DNA from: Mycolicibacterium sp. lyk4-40-TYG-92
Lineage (GTDB): Bacteria > Actinomycetota > Actinomycetes > Mycobacteriales > Mycobacteriaceae
Assembly: GCF_030209435.1 (NCBI RefSeq)
Contig: NZ_JARVRX010000005.1
Span: forward strand, 1 to 64,000
Reading direction: 5' to 3'
Length of the DNA: 64,000 bases
Under the pieces are notes generated by a model that made no database searches, was not told the DNA's origin, and saw only the letters and a program-made list of their open reading frames with translations. The translations under genes and the position numbers were made by a program. Every line of letters begins with the position of its first letter. Within the stretch, counting starts at the first letter, position 1. Below are positions 37,346 to 45,731 of the stretch, one piece after another.

Positions 37346-38634
37346 CCTGCCGCCTCCAATTCCAGCATCGCCTTGATGCGCTGGCGATGATCGAGGCTCA
37401 CCGATCGGGCGACCCCGTCCAGCAGCCCGCGCACCTCGCCGGCGTCGTCGCACGATTCCTGCCAAACGTCACGGCCGTGCAGTCGTGCCCACAGCCGCGA
37501 GACATACGGGCGGACAAACGCCGCGAGATCGTCCACCACCTGCTGCTGCCGCGGGTGCACCGGGCCGCCGTCGGTCAGATACCGGCGGGCGTGCAGCACG
37601 TACGCCTCTTTGCGGAGCCGGGCCTGAATCTGGCCCGAAAGGTGGTAGCGCGTCCGGTGATTCACCTCAAGCGGCGCCAGGTCCACCCCGACCTCGATGC
37701 CGGCGACCAACGCGGCCTGGTTGTCCTCGGCCAGGAGACCCCACGGAGAGGCCGCGCGGTCCGCCTCTTCGGCGCACAGGGTCGGCAGGTCAGGCAGCTC
37801 GTCGCGATCGAGGGCACGGCGCAGCGTCGCCCGGACCCGGTCGATGATGCTGCGGTCGAGGGGACGTTCGGCCGCGCGGGAGCCGGCGACCGTCGGCTTC
37901 GATTGCGGTGCGGCGGCGCACAACCCGATCTGGTCGACCGACCACGGCGCGGCGGCCACGGCGTCGCGCATCCGGGCGCCGAAGTTATACGGCGTGGTGT
38001 CACCGATCAGTGCGCTCCAGACGCGTTGCCGCGCGGCATCTGCGTTGTGACCGCCGGACGGTCCCAGCACCGTCCTCAGCCCGGCCAGGAATGGCTCGGA
38101 CGATGCATCGCCCGCCCTGACGTCGTCCCAGCCGGCATCGAGCTGACGCGACAACGTCTCCAGCACCGCAGGATCGGCGAGGTATTCATGCAGCCGTTCG
38201 ACCGCGGTGCGATCCCGGTCACCATGCACGTCCCGCAGCACCTCCGCGACGACACCTGAACCATCCTGTCCCGGTTCGCCTCTGGTCGCGGCCAGCTCGA
38301 AACACACCGGGAAATAGAGCTCTTGGGCATTGCCGGTGGTGATCCGGTCGCGCCGGCGCTGCGCCTTCAACAGCGCGAACCACCCTGCCGCAGCGCGTAA
38401 CTGAACGGCGTGGCCGACGATCACCTGACGCATCTCGTCGGCGATGTCGGCGGCAACGACCGGCGCCGAATATTCGGGATGCGCCCGCAGCCGGAGCACC
38501 AGCGGATCGATGATGCGCTTCACCGCGCGGCTCAACGGGCCGCCGTCGGGGCTGCTGAGAAGTTCGAGACCGGGCCCGATCTCGCGCCATGCGGCGTCGA
38601 TGACAGCGCGGCGTGGCTGTGGCCCGGTAGTCAT
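37342..38634 (-). CDS. unrecognised protein, third gene of CHAT/TPR operon
   Basis: 430 residues, mostly helical and soluble; rich in Arg and Asp/Glu. Segments such as VKRIIDPLVLRLRAHPEYSAPVVAADIADEMRQV and HLSGQIQARLRKEAYVLHARRYL suggest helical bundles. No known domain recognised. The ATG overlaps the CHAT stop by one base and its end overlaps the next gene by four, so production of the three is coupled. Confidence 0.77.
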   Translation of the reverse strand: MTTGPQPRRAVIDAAWREIGPGLELLSSPDGGPLSRAVKRIIDPLVLRLRAHPEYSAPVVAADIADEMRQVIVGHAVQLRAAAGWFALLKAQRRRDRITTGNAQELYFPVCFELAATRGEPGQDGSGVVAEVLRDVHGDRDRTAVERLHEYLADPAVLETLSRQLDAGWDDVRAGDASSEPFLAGLRTVLGPSGGHNADAARQRVWSALIGDTTPYNFGARMRDAVAAAPWSVDQIGLCAAAPQSKPTVAGSRAAERPLDRSIIDRVRATLRRALDRDELPDLPTLCAEEADRAASPWGLLAEDNQAALVAGIEVGVDLAPLEVNHRTRYHLSGQIQARLRKEAYVLHARRYLTDGGPVHPRQQQVVDDLAAFVRPYVSRLWARLHGRDVWQESCDDAGEVRGLLDGVARSVSLDHRQRIKAMLELEAAG

Positions 38635-39827
38635 CAGCGTGCTCCATCGACGGTGAAGGACATCATGGCAGCCCAGTAGACCGGGCTCAATGCGGCGTCA
38701 CCGGTTCGCCAGCGCTGCAGGCAGTCTCGCTGCCAGCGGTTCACGGCGCGGGCCGGTGTCGTCGTCTCGTGTGCGGTGTCGACGGCGATGATCGCCTCGG
38801 ACATGGGATCGGCGTCCCCGGTTGTGGCCGTTCGGTATCCGGCGGTTGTCGGCAGCGACCAGAGGGTCGCGGTAACCACCTGTGCGCCACCGAGAATCAT
38901 CGCCGCGACGAGTCCGGTGGCCTCGTCGAACCGGTAGTCGGCGCCCGATGCGCAGGCCAACAACGCGACCCGGGGCGGAACCGGCAAACCCATCACCATG
39001 ATGTCGGCGGCGGTCAGCGGCTCGGGCTCGGCCAGATGCAGGGCCGCCTGGTCTGCCGATCCGTCGCGGTCGGGAGCAGCACTGGCATGCCCGACGTACA
39101 CCAGCCGCGCCGGCTGATGCGCCAACTGATTAGCCAGCCAGTGCCGGTCGGCGTCGGCGCGCCGGAAGAGCTCCAGCGGGGTGGTGACCGCCGGCAGCGC
39201 AGGACGCGCACCGAAGTGCCGGGCCAGCACCGTATCGGGCGACGGCCGGCCCAGCACCGAGCCCAGCGCGGAATCCGGCCGCTGACCGGGCACTTTCGGA
39301 TCCAGTAGGAGAAGCGGCGGTCCGTCCGCCCGTTGCGATTGCCGGCGCGGCGCATTCGCGATGTTCGGTGGCACCGCCAGCAGGAGGTCGGCAAATTCGA
39401 CGAGGCGTTGGTCGCCACTGCCGCTGGGCTGCGCGAGCAGGCCCCACGGCACCCGGCTCAAGCGGGCGGTCGGCGATACGAAGAGCACCGGCAGCTCCGG
39501 GCCAGCGGTGTACTGCCGCAGCAGATCCCACGCTTCGTCGGGTAGCAGGGCCCCGAGGAGTCGTGCGAGCTCGCGCTCCCGGGCCACCGCGGCGAACGGC
39601 CCGGCGACCAAGGATCGGGTCAGCGCCTCGGAAAGTTGTTCACCGTCAAGCGGATCCGGTAATGCCTCAGCCAGTGCGCCGGTCACTGTCAGAAGAACGT
39701 CCTCGGCCACCATCCAGGTGACCAGCCGCTCGGGTGAGCCGACAACCCGGAGGCTGACGTACGTCGCGATCCCGATGTCGGCGAAGCGCAGCACCAACGT
39801 CGTTGTGGTGTCCCCGGTTACGGGCAT
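38634..39827 (-). CDS. CHAT-domain (caspase-like) cysteine peptidase
   Basis: 397 residues from the ATG at 39827 (a GTG nine bases upstream is an alternative). The CHAT dyad is visible: His247 in VYVGHAS and Cys292 in ALLACASG, followed by GLVAAMILGGAQVVTATLWSLP, the hallmark strand-helix. The N-terminal ~110 residues are less conserved. Bacterial CHAT peptidases are typically activated by partner TPR proteins or nucleic-acid sensors and cut specific targets. The TPR gene overlaps by ten bases upstream; two unrecognised genes follow. Confidence 0.87.
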   Translation of the reverse strand: MPVTGDTTTTLVLRFADIGIATYVSLRVVGSPERLVTWMVAEDVLLTVTGALAEALPDPLDGEQLSEALTRSLVAGPFAAVARERELARLLGALLPDEAWDLLRQYTAGPELPVLFVSPTARLSRVPWGLLAQPSGSGDQRLVEFADLLLAVPPNIANAPRRQSQRADGPPLLLLDPKVPGQRPDSALGSVLGRPSPDTVLARHFGARPALPAVTTPLELFRRADADRHWLANQLAHQPARLVYVGHASAAPDRDGSADQAALHLAEPEPLTAADIMVMGLPVPPRVALLACASGADYRFDEATGLVAAMILGGAQVVTATLWSLPTTAGYRTATTGDADPMSEAIIAVDTAHETTTPARAVNRWQRDCLQRWRTGDAALSPVYWAAMMSFTVDGAR

Positions 39828-41542
39828 GTCGACCACGCCTCCTGGTCCGCGGTGACCACACGGCCGTAGCGCGACCGGGCCAGTTCGCGGTAGCGCGCCA
39901 GCACCGGCGCACCGTCGGGCTCCATCTGCAGTGGCGGCAGCGGCCCCAGCCGGATGAGGCCGACGGCACCAACAGCAACCGGGCCGGATGCGACCGAAGC
40001 GAGTTCGTCGACATCGAGCACCGGCACGGCCGTCGTCGTGGCCCGGGCCCAATCCACCGTGCGGGCCGCCGCGGCGTCGACGCTGAACGCACCTCGGGCA
40101 CTGTGATATTCGATCAGTTCGCCGACCAGCACCGGGTTCTGCGATTCCCATGCCACCGCGAAGGCCCCGGCCAGCAGCGGTGCGGCCACCCCCGCGGCCC
40201 AACTGGCCCGGGCATCCGCGTCGGTGATCGAGTACCGCACCGAGTCGACGGCCAGCGCGGCGGGCAACTTCAGGTCGGCGGCGGTGGCCAATTTGTCCAT
40301 GCCAGAACGGTATTGATCCGTGCCGGGTTCGGCGAACCATGTCCCGAGGCCGCCGCGGTAGCGGGCTTCGGCCTGCGCCCAGGTGTCGGCGGGATTGCCC
40401 GCGGCGTCGAAGCCGAGGTCCGCGAGTCCCTCCGCGCGCCAGACGGTGCCGAGTTGGTCATCCAACCTTGCGTACTGCAGCCAGCTGCTGCGCGGTGAGG
40501 CATCCAGGCATTCCCGGGCCTGATCGATCAATGCCCGGGCCTCGTCGTATCGGCCCCGGAAGATGGCGATCCAGCTGCGCTGCAACAAGATACGGTGGAC
40601 GTGCAGGGGCTTGCCCAGCTCACGCCAGTGCCGTTCGGCGTGGCCCCAGCATTCATCGGCGGCCTGCAGTGCACCGGCGGCCAGCCGGGTGAGACCGAAG
40701 TACAGCCAGCAGCGGGATACCTCGTGAGCCCGCGCCTGCCGGGCGATCTCCGGGTACGCGGCAGTGGCGAGGGCCTCGGTGCCCTGCTGGTCGCCCGCCA
40801 GCCAGCTCACCGCCGCGCGTTCCAATTGCGCCCGCGCGGTGGCCAATTCCCAGCCGCGAGCCTGCGCCCGGGCCTCCGCGCGGCGCAGCCACGGCAGCGC
40901 CTCGTCCACCTTGCCGGTTTCGATACAGAACCGCGCGTAGCCGAGTGCACCGGTCAGCCAAAGGTATTCGCGCTGCGGGTCGTCGGCGGGTGTCGCGAAC
41001 GTGGCCAGCACCTCGTCCCACAGCGGCACCGAGCGGGCGTGCAGGTCGTCGTCGCACAGCGCGAGCGCGCACAGGATGCGGGCGTGGGTCAGCAGATAGG
41101 TGTGTTCGTCGTCCAGATCGGAGTACCGGGACGGCCCGTCCAGCGCGGACAGGGATTGTGCCGCCCCTTCGTGGTCACCGATGGCGGCGGACACGCCGGT
41201 CCGCAGGAAGGCGGCCCGGCGGCGGTAGCGGGTGAGCATGTGATCCGCGTCCTCCGGGGTCATGGCCATCTGCGCCACGATGTCGGCCGGCGCGCGACCG
41301 GCCAGGATCGATGCGTAGATGTCGAGGCAGTCGTCGATACGCCGGATACATTCGCGCACCCCGTCGAGGGCGCTGCGGATCAGATAGATCTCGCCGAGTT
41401 GGGCGAAGACCTCGAGCATCTGGTCATCGCGGTCGGCGGCTTCGATGGCGGGCATCAGCGACAGCAGCAGTTCTTTGGCTGTCGGCTCGTCGGCGGCGAA
41501 CATCAGCGCGCGGGCGCGGGCGAGTTCGCCGGTGATCGACAC
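39818..41542 (-). CDS. TPR-repeat protein, first gene of CHAT operon
   Basis: 574 residues. The first ~400 show repeated helix pairs of the TPR type (for example LGYARFCIETGKVDEALPWLRRAEARAQ, AIFRGRYDEARALIDQARECL). The last ~150 (SVRYSITDADARASWAAGVAAPLLAGAFAVAWE) are a different, partly hydrophobic domain resembling regions that precede CHAT domains in single-chain TPR-CHAT proteins; here the two are split with a ten-base gene overlap. Probably the sensor or scaffold. GTG start with TATGAT six bases upstream. Confidence 0.82.
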   Translation of the reverse strand: MSITGELARARALMFAADEPTAKELLLSLMPAIEAADRDDQMLEVFAQLGEIYLIRSALDGVRECIRRIDDCLDIYASILAGRAPADIVAQMAMTPEDADHMLTRYRRRAAFLRTGVSAAIGDHEGAAQSLSALDGPSRYSDLDDEHTYLLTHARILCALALCDDDLHARSVPLWDEVLATFATPADDPQREYLWLTGALGYARFCIETGKVDEALPWLRRAEARAQARGWELATARAQLERAAVSWLAGDQQGTEALATAAYPEIARQARAHEVSRCWLYFGLTRLAAGALQAADECWGHAERHWRELGKPLHVHRILLQRSWIAIFRGRYDEARALIDQARECLDASPRSSWLQYARLDDQLGTVWRAEGLADLGFDAAGNPADTWAQAEARYRGGLGTWFAEPGTDQYRSGMDKLATAADLKLPAALAVDSVRYSITDADARASWAAGVAAPLLAGAFAVAWESQNPVLVGELIEYHSARGAFSVDAAAARTVDWARATTTAVPVLDVDELASVASGPVAVGAVGLIRLGPLPPLQMEPDGAPVLARYRELARSRYGRVVTADQEAWSTCP

Positions 41543-41548
41543 GGCCGC

Positions 41549-41554
41549 ATCATA
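41549..41554 (-). promoter_or_regulatory. -10 element of CHAT operon, probable leaderless start
   Basis: Consensus TATGAT, then six bases, then the GTG at 41542. Confidence 0.6.
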
Positions 41555-41592
41555 AGGCGGAACGAGGCGAGCGCAGCGACGGGAAGACGGGA

Positions 41593-41626
41593 CGCGGGTG
41601 CATCCGGCATAACGGTTGCACCCGCG
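41593..41626 (-). terminator. hairpin after LpqH-like gene
   Basis: Perfect arms CGCGGGTGCA (41593-41602) and TGCACCCGCG (41617-41626) begin 17 bases past the lipoprotein stop and 51 bases before the TPR gene. No U-tract, but the position suits a terminator separating the two units. Confidence 0.5.
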
Positions 41627-41642
41627 CCCCGAGCGACTCTTG

Positions 41643-42131
41643 TCAGCCGCACGACACCTTGATCTCGAAGTTCTTCGAGATCATCCCCGCCATGGGGTTC
41701 TTCATGTCGGCACCGGCGGCCTGCCCGGTGATGGTGTACGTGCTGCCGTCGACCTTGACGTCAGCCGAACCGGTCTTCACACCGCCCATCTCCGACACCG
41801 CGAGCGCGTTGCCGTCGACCACCAGGCCCAGGGACTGCACCTTCGGCGGCGAGGCGTCGGTCATCACAACGCCGAGGCCCTGCGCGCCACCGCCGATGGG
41901 TGCGCTCGCGATGTTGATGCTGCCGCCCTGCTTCACGCAGGTCACCGACTTGAGATCCAGGCCGGCCAGATCCTGGCCCTCGACCTTGACGACGGTGTTG
42001 CCGCCGCCGCCCGTCACCGAACCCGGGCCGGACGCCTTCGGTCCGGCCTCTTTGTCGCTGGAGCAGCCGATCAACGTGGCACCCACGGCCAGCATGCCGA
42101 TACCAGCGGCCAGTGCGCGATTGATGTTCAT
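41643..42131 (-). CDS. LpqH (19-kDa antigen) family lipoprotein
   Basis: 162 residues. Lipobox TLIGC with lipidated Cys23, then a Gly/Ser-rich linker and the LpqH-type domain (NTVVKVEGQDLAGLDLKSVTC, GVVMTDASPPKVQSLGL, ADMKNPMAGMISKNFEIKVSC), where the two cysteines probably pair. Exported and surface-anchored; the 19-kDa relatives are TLR2 agonists and glycosylated. ATG start, divergent from the next gene. Confidence 0.9.
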   Translation of the reverse strand: MNINRALAAGIGMLAVGATLIGCSSDKEAGPKASGPGSVTGGGGNTVVKVEGQDLAGLDLKSVTCVKQGGSINIASAPIGGGAQGLGVVMTDASPPKVQSLGLVVDGNALAVSEMGGVKTGSADVKVDGSTYTITGQAAGADMKNPMAGMISKNFEIKVSCG

Positions 42132-42229
42132 GGCAGAGAGTTCCCTTCCTTTTACGCCGCCCCAGTGGCGTCGTCGTGCCGTAAGTACACGCGGACGCCG
42201 TGGCTACCGATCCCAACTTTCCCGCGCGG

Positions 42230-42235
42230 TACGGT
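42230..42235 (+). promoter_or_regulatory. -10 element, probable leaderless start
   Basis: TACGGT followed by six bases and the ATG at 42242. Confidence 0.55.
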
Positions 42236-42241
42236 GAAGCC

Positions 42242-42559
42242 ATGGCCGACGAAACCGCCGCCGAGCAGCCGTCGAACGATCCGAACGAGCCCATCGACGC
42301 CGAGATCGTGCCGCTGGATCCGGCGCCCGCGCCGGTGCCGGTGTCCCCGCCGGTCGATCCCGGCTACACCCCCGACGGCGTCCCGACCTTCGAGTCGGTG
42401 CGGGACAAGATCGAGCACCGGTACGGCACCGCGATCGGCTCGGCCGAGCTGGCGGCGGAAACCCCGGAGGGCCGGTCGGTCGAGGAACAGTACGAAGCGC
42501 GCCAGAAGGCCGCCACGGAACGCCTCGAGCAGATTCGTCGCTCGATGCACGACGACTGA
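42242..42559 (+). CDS. small acidic protein of unknown function
   Basis: 105 residues from the ATG at 42242. A disordered Pro/Glu-rich N-terminus (DAEIVPLDPAPAPVPVSPPV) precedes a helical charged C-terminus (PTFESVRDKIEHRYGTAIGSAELA, EEQYEARQKAATERLEQIRRSM). A GTG at 42200 would add 14 residues but lies upstream of the probable transcription start. The next gene begins one base after its stop. Confidence 0.72.
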   Translation: MADETAAEQPSNDPNEPIDAEIVPLDPAPAPVPVSPPVDPGYTPDGVPTFESVRDKIEHRYGTAIGSAELAAETPEGRSVEEQYEARQKAATERLEQIRRSMHDD

Positions 42560-42560
42560 C

Positions 42561-43736
42561 TTGCGTACCGTCACCATCGCCGAGCGTCGCCATCGCCTGG
42601 CGCAACGTCATTTCCTGAGCGACGCGGCGTCGAGCCCTGCCGAGGTGACCCGGGCGCTCGTCGGTCTGCACGGCACCGATCCCGCCACGCCGTACCTGTC
42701 ACTGTGGGCCCGGCTGCCCGGCTTCAGCGTCACCGATCTCGATGCCGCGCTGTATCAGGAGAAGCATCTGGTCAAGCACATGGCCATGCGCAGGACGCTG
42801 TGGGTGGTGCACACGGCCGACCTGCCCGCGGTCCAGGCCGCGGCCAGTGATCGGGTGGCCGCCACCGAGCGCAAACGGCTGATCGGTGATGTCGAGAAGT
42901 CCGGTATCGCGGCCGACGGCGAAGCGTGGCTGGAGCTCGCGGCGGCCGCGGTGCGTGGTCATCTGTCCGAGGGGACATTCGTCAACACCGCCACACTCCG
43001 GGCCTCGCTGCCGGAACTGGCCGGCGAGTGGGACCCGGCACCCGGAAAGACCTGGGGCGGAAGCACTCCCGTCGCACCCCGGGTACTGACGGTGTTGTCC
43101 GCCCAGGGGCATCTGCTGCGCGGACCCAACTCCGGCACCTGGACCACGTCGCGACCGCAGTGGGCCGCAGCGACGCATTGGCTACCCGAACCGGCCGCTG
43201 CCCTTCCGGCCGATGAAGCCCGAGCGGCCGTGCTGACTGCCTGGCTACGCACCTTCGGCCCGGCCACCGCCGCGGATATCAAGTGGTGGTTCGGCCAGAC
43301 GCTGTCATGGGCCCGGGAGGGCCTGCGCGCCATCGACGCCGCCGAAGTGGCTCTGGAGGGCTGCGACGAGACCGGCTACGTCCTGCCCGACGATCTCGAC
43401 GCCGCTCCCCCCGTTTCGCCCTGGGGCGCACTGCTGCCCGGATTGGACCCCACCGTCATGGGTTGGCAGGCCCGTTCCTGGTACCTCGGCCCGCACGCGG
43501 CCCAGTTGTTCGACCGTTCCGGCAACGCCGGTCCCACGGTGTGGTGGGACGGCCGCGCCGTGGGCGCCTGGGGTCAGGACGACGACGGCCGGGTGCAGCT
43601 GGAGTACGTCGAAGACGTCGGAGCCGCAGCTCGGAAAGTGCTGCAGCGCAAAGCTTCCGAGCTGACTGACTGGCTCGACGGGGTGCGAATCAAGCCGCGC
43701 TTCCCGTCACCGCTGAGCCAGGCCCTGTCACGATAG
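42561..43736 (+). CDS. winged-helix AlkZ/YcaQ-like protein (PF06224 type)
   Basis: 391 residues. The pattern HRLAQRHFL...VTRALVGLHGTDPATPYLSLWARLPGF, MRRTLWVVHTADLP, TFGPATAADIKWWFGQTLSWAREGL and the PWGALLPGLDPTVMGWQARSWYLGP segment belong to the winged-helix family that includes the interstrand crosslink glycosylase AlkZ. Glycosylase activity is possible, not shown. TTG start one base after the upstream stop; the upstream open frame is longer but belongs to the lipoprotein region. Confidence 0.82.
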   Translation: MRTVTIAERRHRLAQRHFLSDAASSPAEVTRALVGLHGTDPATPYLSLWARLPGFSVTDLDAALYQEKHLVKHMAMRRTLWVVHTADLPAVQAAASDRVAATERKRLIGDVEKSGIAADGEAWLELAAAAVRGHLSEGTFVNTATLRASLPELAGEWDPAPGKTWGGSTPVAPRVLTVLSAQGHLLRGPNSGTWTTSRPQWAAATHWLPEPAAALPADEARAAVLTAWLRTFGPATAADIKWWFGQTLSWAREGLRAIDAAEVALEGCDETGYVLPDDLDAAPPVSPWGALLPGLDPTVMGWQARSWYLGPHAAQLFDRSGNAGPTVWWDGRAVGAWGQDDDGRVQLEYVEDVGAAARKVLQRKASELTDWLDGVRIKPRFPSPLSQALSR

Positions 43737-43762
43737 GCCGGAACGCGTTGCCAGCCACGCAG

Positions 43763-44620
43763 CTAGAGAATCGCATCAGCCAGTAGATCCAGTTGTTCGA
43801 CGGCCGCACCGGTCGGATGGAACAGCAGCCGGTCGAAACCAAGTTCGCGATACCGACGCACCGTTTGGCGGGCATCCTCCGCGGAACAGACCATGTCGTC
43901 GACATTCACCTGCGCGTACTCCGGAGAAAAGCCGTAGTAGCGGGCCAAGTGGTCCCGACCTGCCGCGACCGCATGAGCCGGCCCCAGGCCGAAGTTCACC
44001 GATGCCTGCAGGTACGGACGACCGGTTCGCCCGGCGGCCTGCCAGCCGGTGCGGATCTGCTCGGCCAGCTCTGACTGAGCATCGTAATGACGCACGGCAC
44101 CGGCGGCCCACCCGTTACCGACGGCAATGACCCGCCGCGCTGTGGCCGGCGACCGACCGCCGAAAAGCAGCGGAATGTGCGCGGGCGCAGGGCATAACGC
44201 GCCGCCATCGGCGACCGGATCGCCGGCCCACAACCGGCGCATCCGCGCGACCTGTTCGTCGAGAATCCGACCACGCCGTCCGAAATCCGAACCAGTACTG
44301 GCATAGTCGTCAGGCCGGTTGCCGACGCCAAGGCCGACAACCAGTCGGCCCCCGCACATCTGATCCAAGCTGGCCAGTTGTTTCGCGAGCGGAACAACCG
44401 GATACAACGGCGCCAGAAGAACATTGGTCACCAGTGTCAGCCCCTTGGTCGCACCCGCCGCCGTCGCCAGTGCGATCAATGGGTCAACACCTGGGTACAA
44501 CATCCGGTCTATTGCGGTGACCGATTCGAATCCACGTTGTTCGGCACGGCGGGCCCACTCGATCACGGCCGCACCGGACACACCGGCGATGTGGTTTGGC
44601 AGCCCGATTCCCAGTTCCAT
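43763..44620 (-). CDS. LLM-class F420-dependent oxidoreductase
   Basis: 285 residues with the luciferase-like TIM barrel pattern: MELGIGLPNH, EWARRAEQRGFESVTAIDR, LGVGNRPDDYASTGSDFGRRGRILDEQV and IPLLFGG. AGGAGG sits four bases before the ATG at 44620, so this start is preferred over upstream codons. Mycobacteria use coenzyme F420 for many such enzymes. Divergent from the tandem Lrp regulator, its probable controller. Confidence 0.88.
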   Translation of the reverse strand: MELGIGLPNHIAGVSGAAVIEWARRAEQRGFESVTAIDRMLYPGVDPLIALATAAGATKGLTLVTNVLLAPLYPVVPLAKQLASLDQMCGGRLVVGLGVGNRPDDYASTGSDFGRRGRILDEQVARMRRLWAGDPVADGGALCPAPAHIPLLFGGRSPATARRVIAVGNGWAAGAVRHYDAQSELAEQIRTGWQAAGRTGRPYLQASVNFGLGPAHAVAAGRDHLARYYGFSPEYAQVNVDDMVCSAEDARQTVRRYRELGFDRLLFHPTGAAVEQLDLLADAIL

Positions 44621-44681
44621 CGTGCCTCCTTCGGTTGACGTCACCTGCCCGCACTCCAGCTTCGGTGACACGTCGAACTTC

Positions 44682-44706
44682 GACAACAAGATCGCCTCTT
44701 GTCGTC
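44682..44706. promoter_or_regulatory. inverted repeat between LLM oxidoreductase and Lrp genes
   Basis: GACAACAAG (44682-44690) and CTTGTCGTC (44698-44706) match at 8 of 9 positions with a seven-base spacer. It lies in the 130-base divergent promoter region; the Lrp-type protein is the likely binder. Confidence 0.5.
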
Positions 44707-44750
44707 AAAAACAGGCCATCAACGCCGATATTCGTTAGATTTTCCCCACT

Positions 44751-45731
44751 ATGGAGGCAATAGACGGTTATCTTGTGCACGCATTGCAGGTGGCACCGCG
44801 CGCCCCATTTCGACACATCGCCGAAGCCATCGGCGTCGGAGAACAGACAGTGGCACGCCGCTACCGGGCCTTGCGACGCGACGGCGTGCTTCGTGTGGTC
44901 GGCGTAGTGAATCCGCGGGTCTATGGCGAATGCCAGTGGATCGTCCGCGTCCGCGCCAAGCCCGCCGATCTCCCTCGGCTCGCTGAAGCGCTGGTCCGTC
45001 GGCCCGATGTCACACACGTCAACACGTTGTCAGGTGGCACTGAACTGGCCTGTGCCGTGCGCGCCCCGATCGGTGATGCCGCCGACGGACTGCTGCACCG
45101 GCTGCCGCGCACATCGGCGGTCCTCGACATGCGGATCGAGTTGGTACTCAACGTGTTCGGTTCACGTACGGGTAGGCACTGGACCGGGTACGGACAGGCG
45201 CTGGCGCCCGACCAGATCGCCATGCTGCGACCACTCGAACAAGCCCGCCCAGATCAGCCGGCCGCGCCAACCGTCGATGACCGAGCACTGCTCGACGCAC
45301 TCGCCGACGACGGTCGAATCACCGACAGCGCACTGGCGACACTCACCGGCTGGTCACCGGCCCGAGTGAAACGTCGGCTGGCCGCATTGACTGCGTCCGA
45401 CACCCTGGCCTACGACCTCGACGTGTTGCCGGAGCGCCTCGGATTCACGCTGAACGCGATGATCTGGATTTCTACGACGCCTCGACACCTCGCGTCGGTA
45501 GGCGAACAGATCACGCGCCATGACGAGGTCGCCTCGGTTGCCGCAGTTAGCGGTCCCACAAACCTGATGGCCGTCGTGATCTGCTGCGACGAGCGACATC
45601 TCTACCGCTACCTGGCCGAACAGTTGGCCACCGTCGACCACATCCAGGCGTTCGACGTGAGCATCCGCAGCAAGCGGCTCAAGCAGGTCGGCTCACTTGT
45701 CTCACATGGTCGACTGATCGGTGCTGGCTAG
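44751..45731 (+). CDS. tandem Lrp/AsnC-type transcriptional regulator
   Basis: 326 residues, about twice the normal Lrp length. First unit: HTH ([28 protein letters not shown]) and an RAM-like sensor domain to ~residue 140. Second unit: HTH ([32 protein letters not shown], ~180-215) and a second RAM domain. A single chain could thus act as a pseudo-dimer. ATG with a TAGATT -10 nine bases upstream. The 3' end overlaps uvrA by four bases, convergent. Confidence 0.88.
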   Translation: MEAIDGYLVHALQVAPRAPFRHIAEAIGVGEQTVARRYRALRRDGVLRVVGVVNPRVYGECQWIVRVRAKPADLPRLAEALVRRPDVTHVNTLSGGTELACAVRAPIGDAADGLLHRLPRTSAVLDMRIELVLNVFGSRTGRHWTGYGQALAPDQIAMLRPLEQARPDQPAAPTVDDRALLDALADDGRITDSALATLTGWSPARVKRRLAALTASDTLAYDLDVLPERLGFTLNAMIWISTTPRHLASVGEQITRHDEVASVAAVSGPTNLMAVVICCDERHLYRYLAEQLATVDHIQAFDVSIRSKRLKQVGSLVSHGRLIGAG

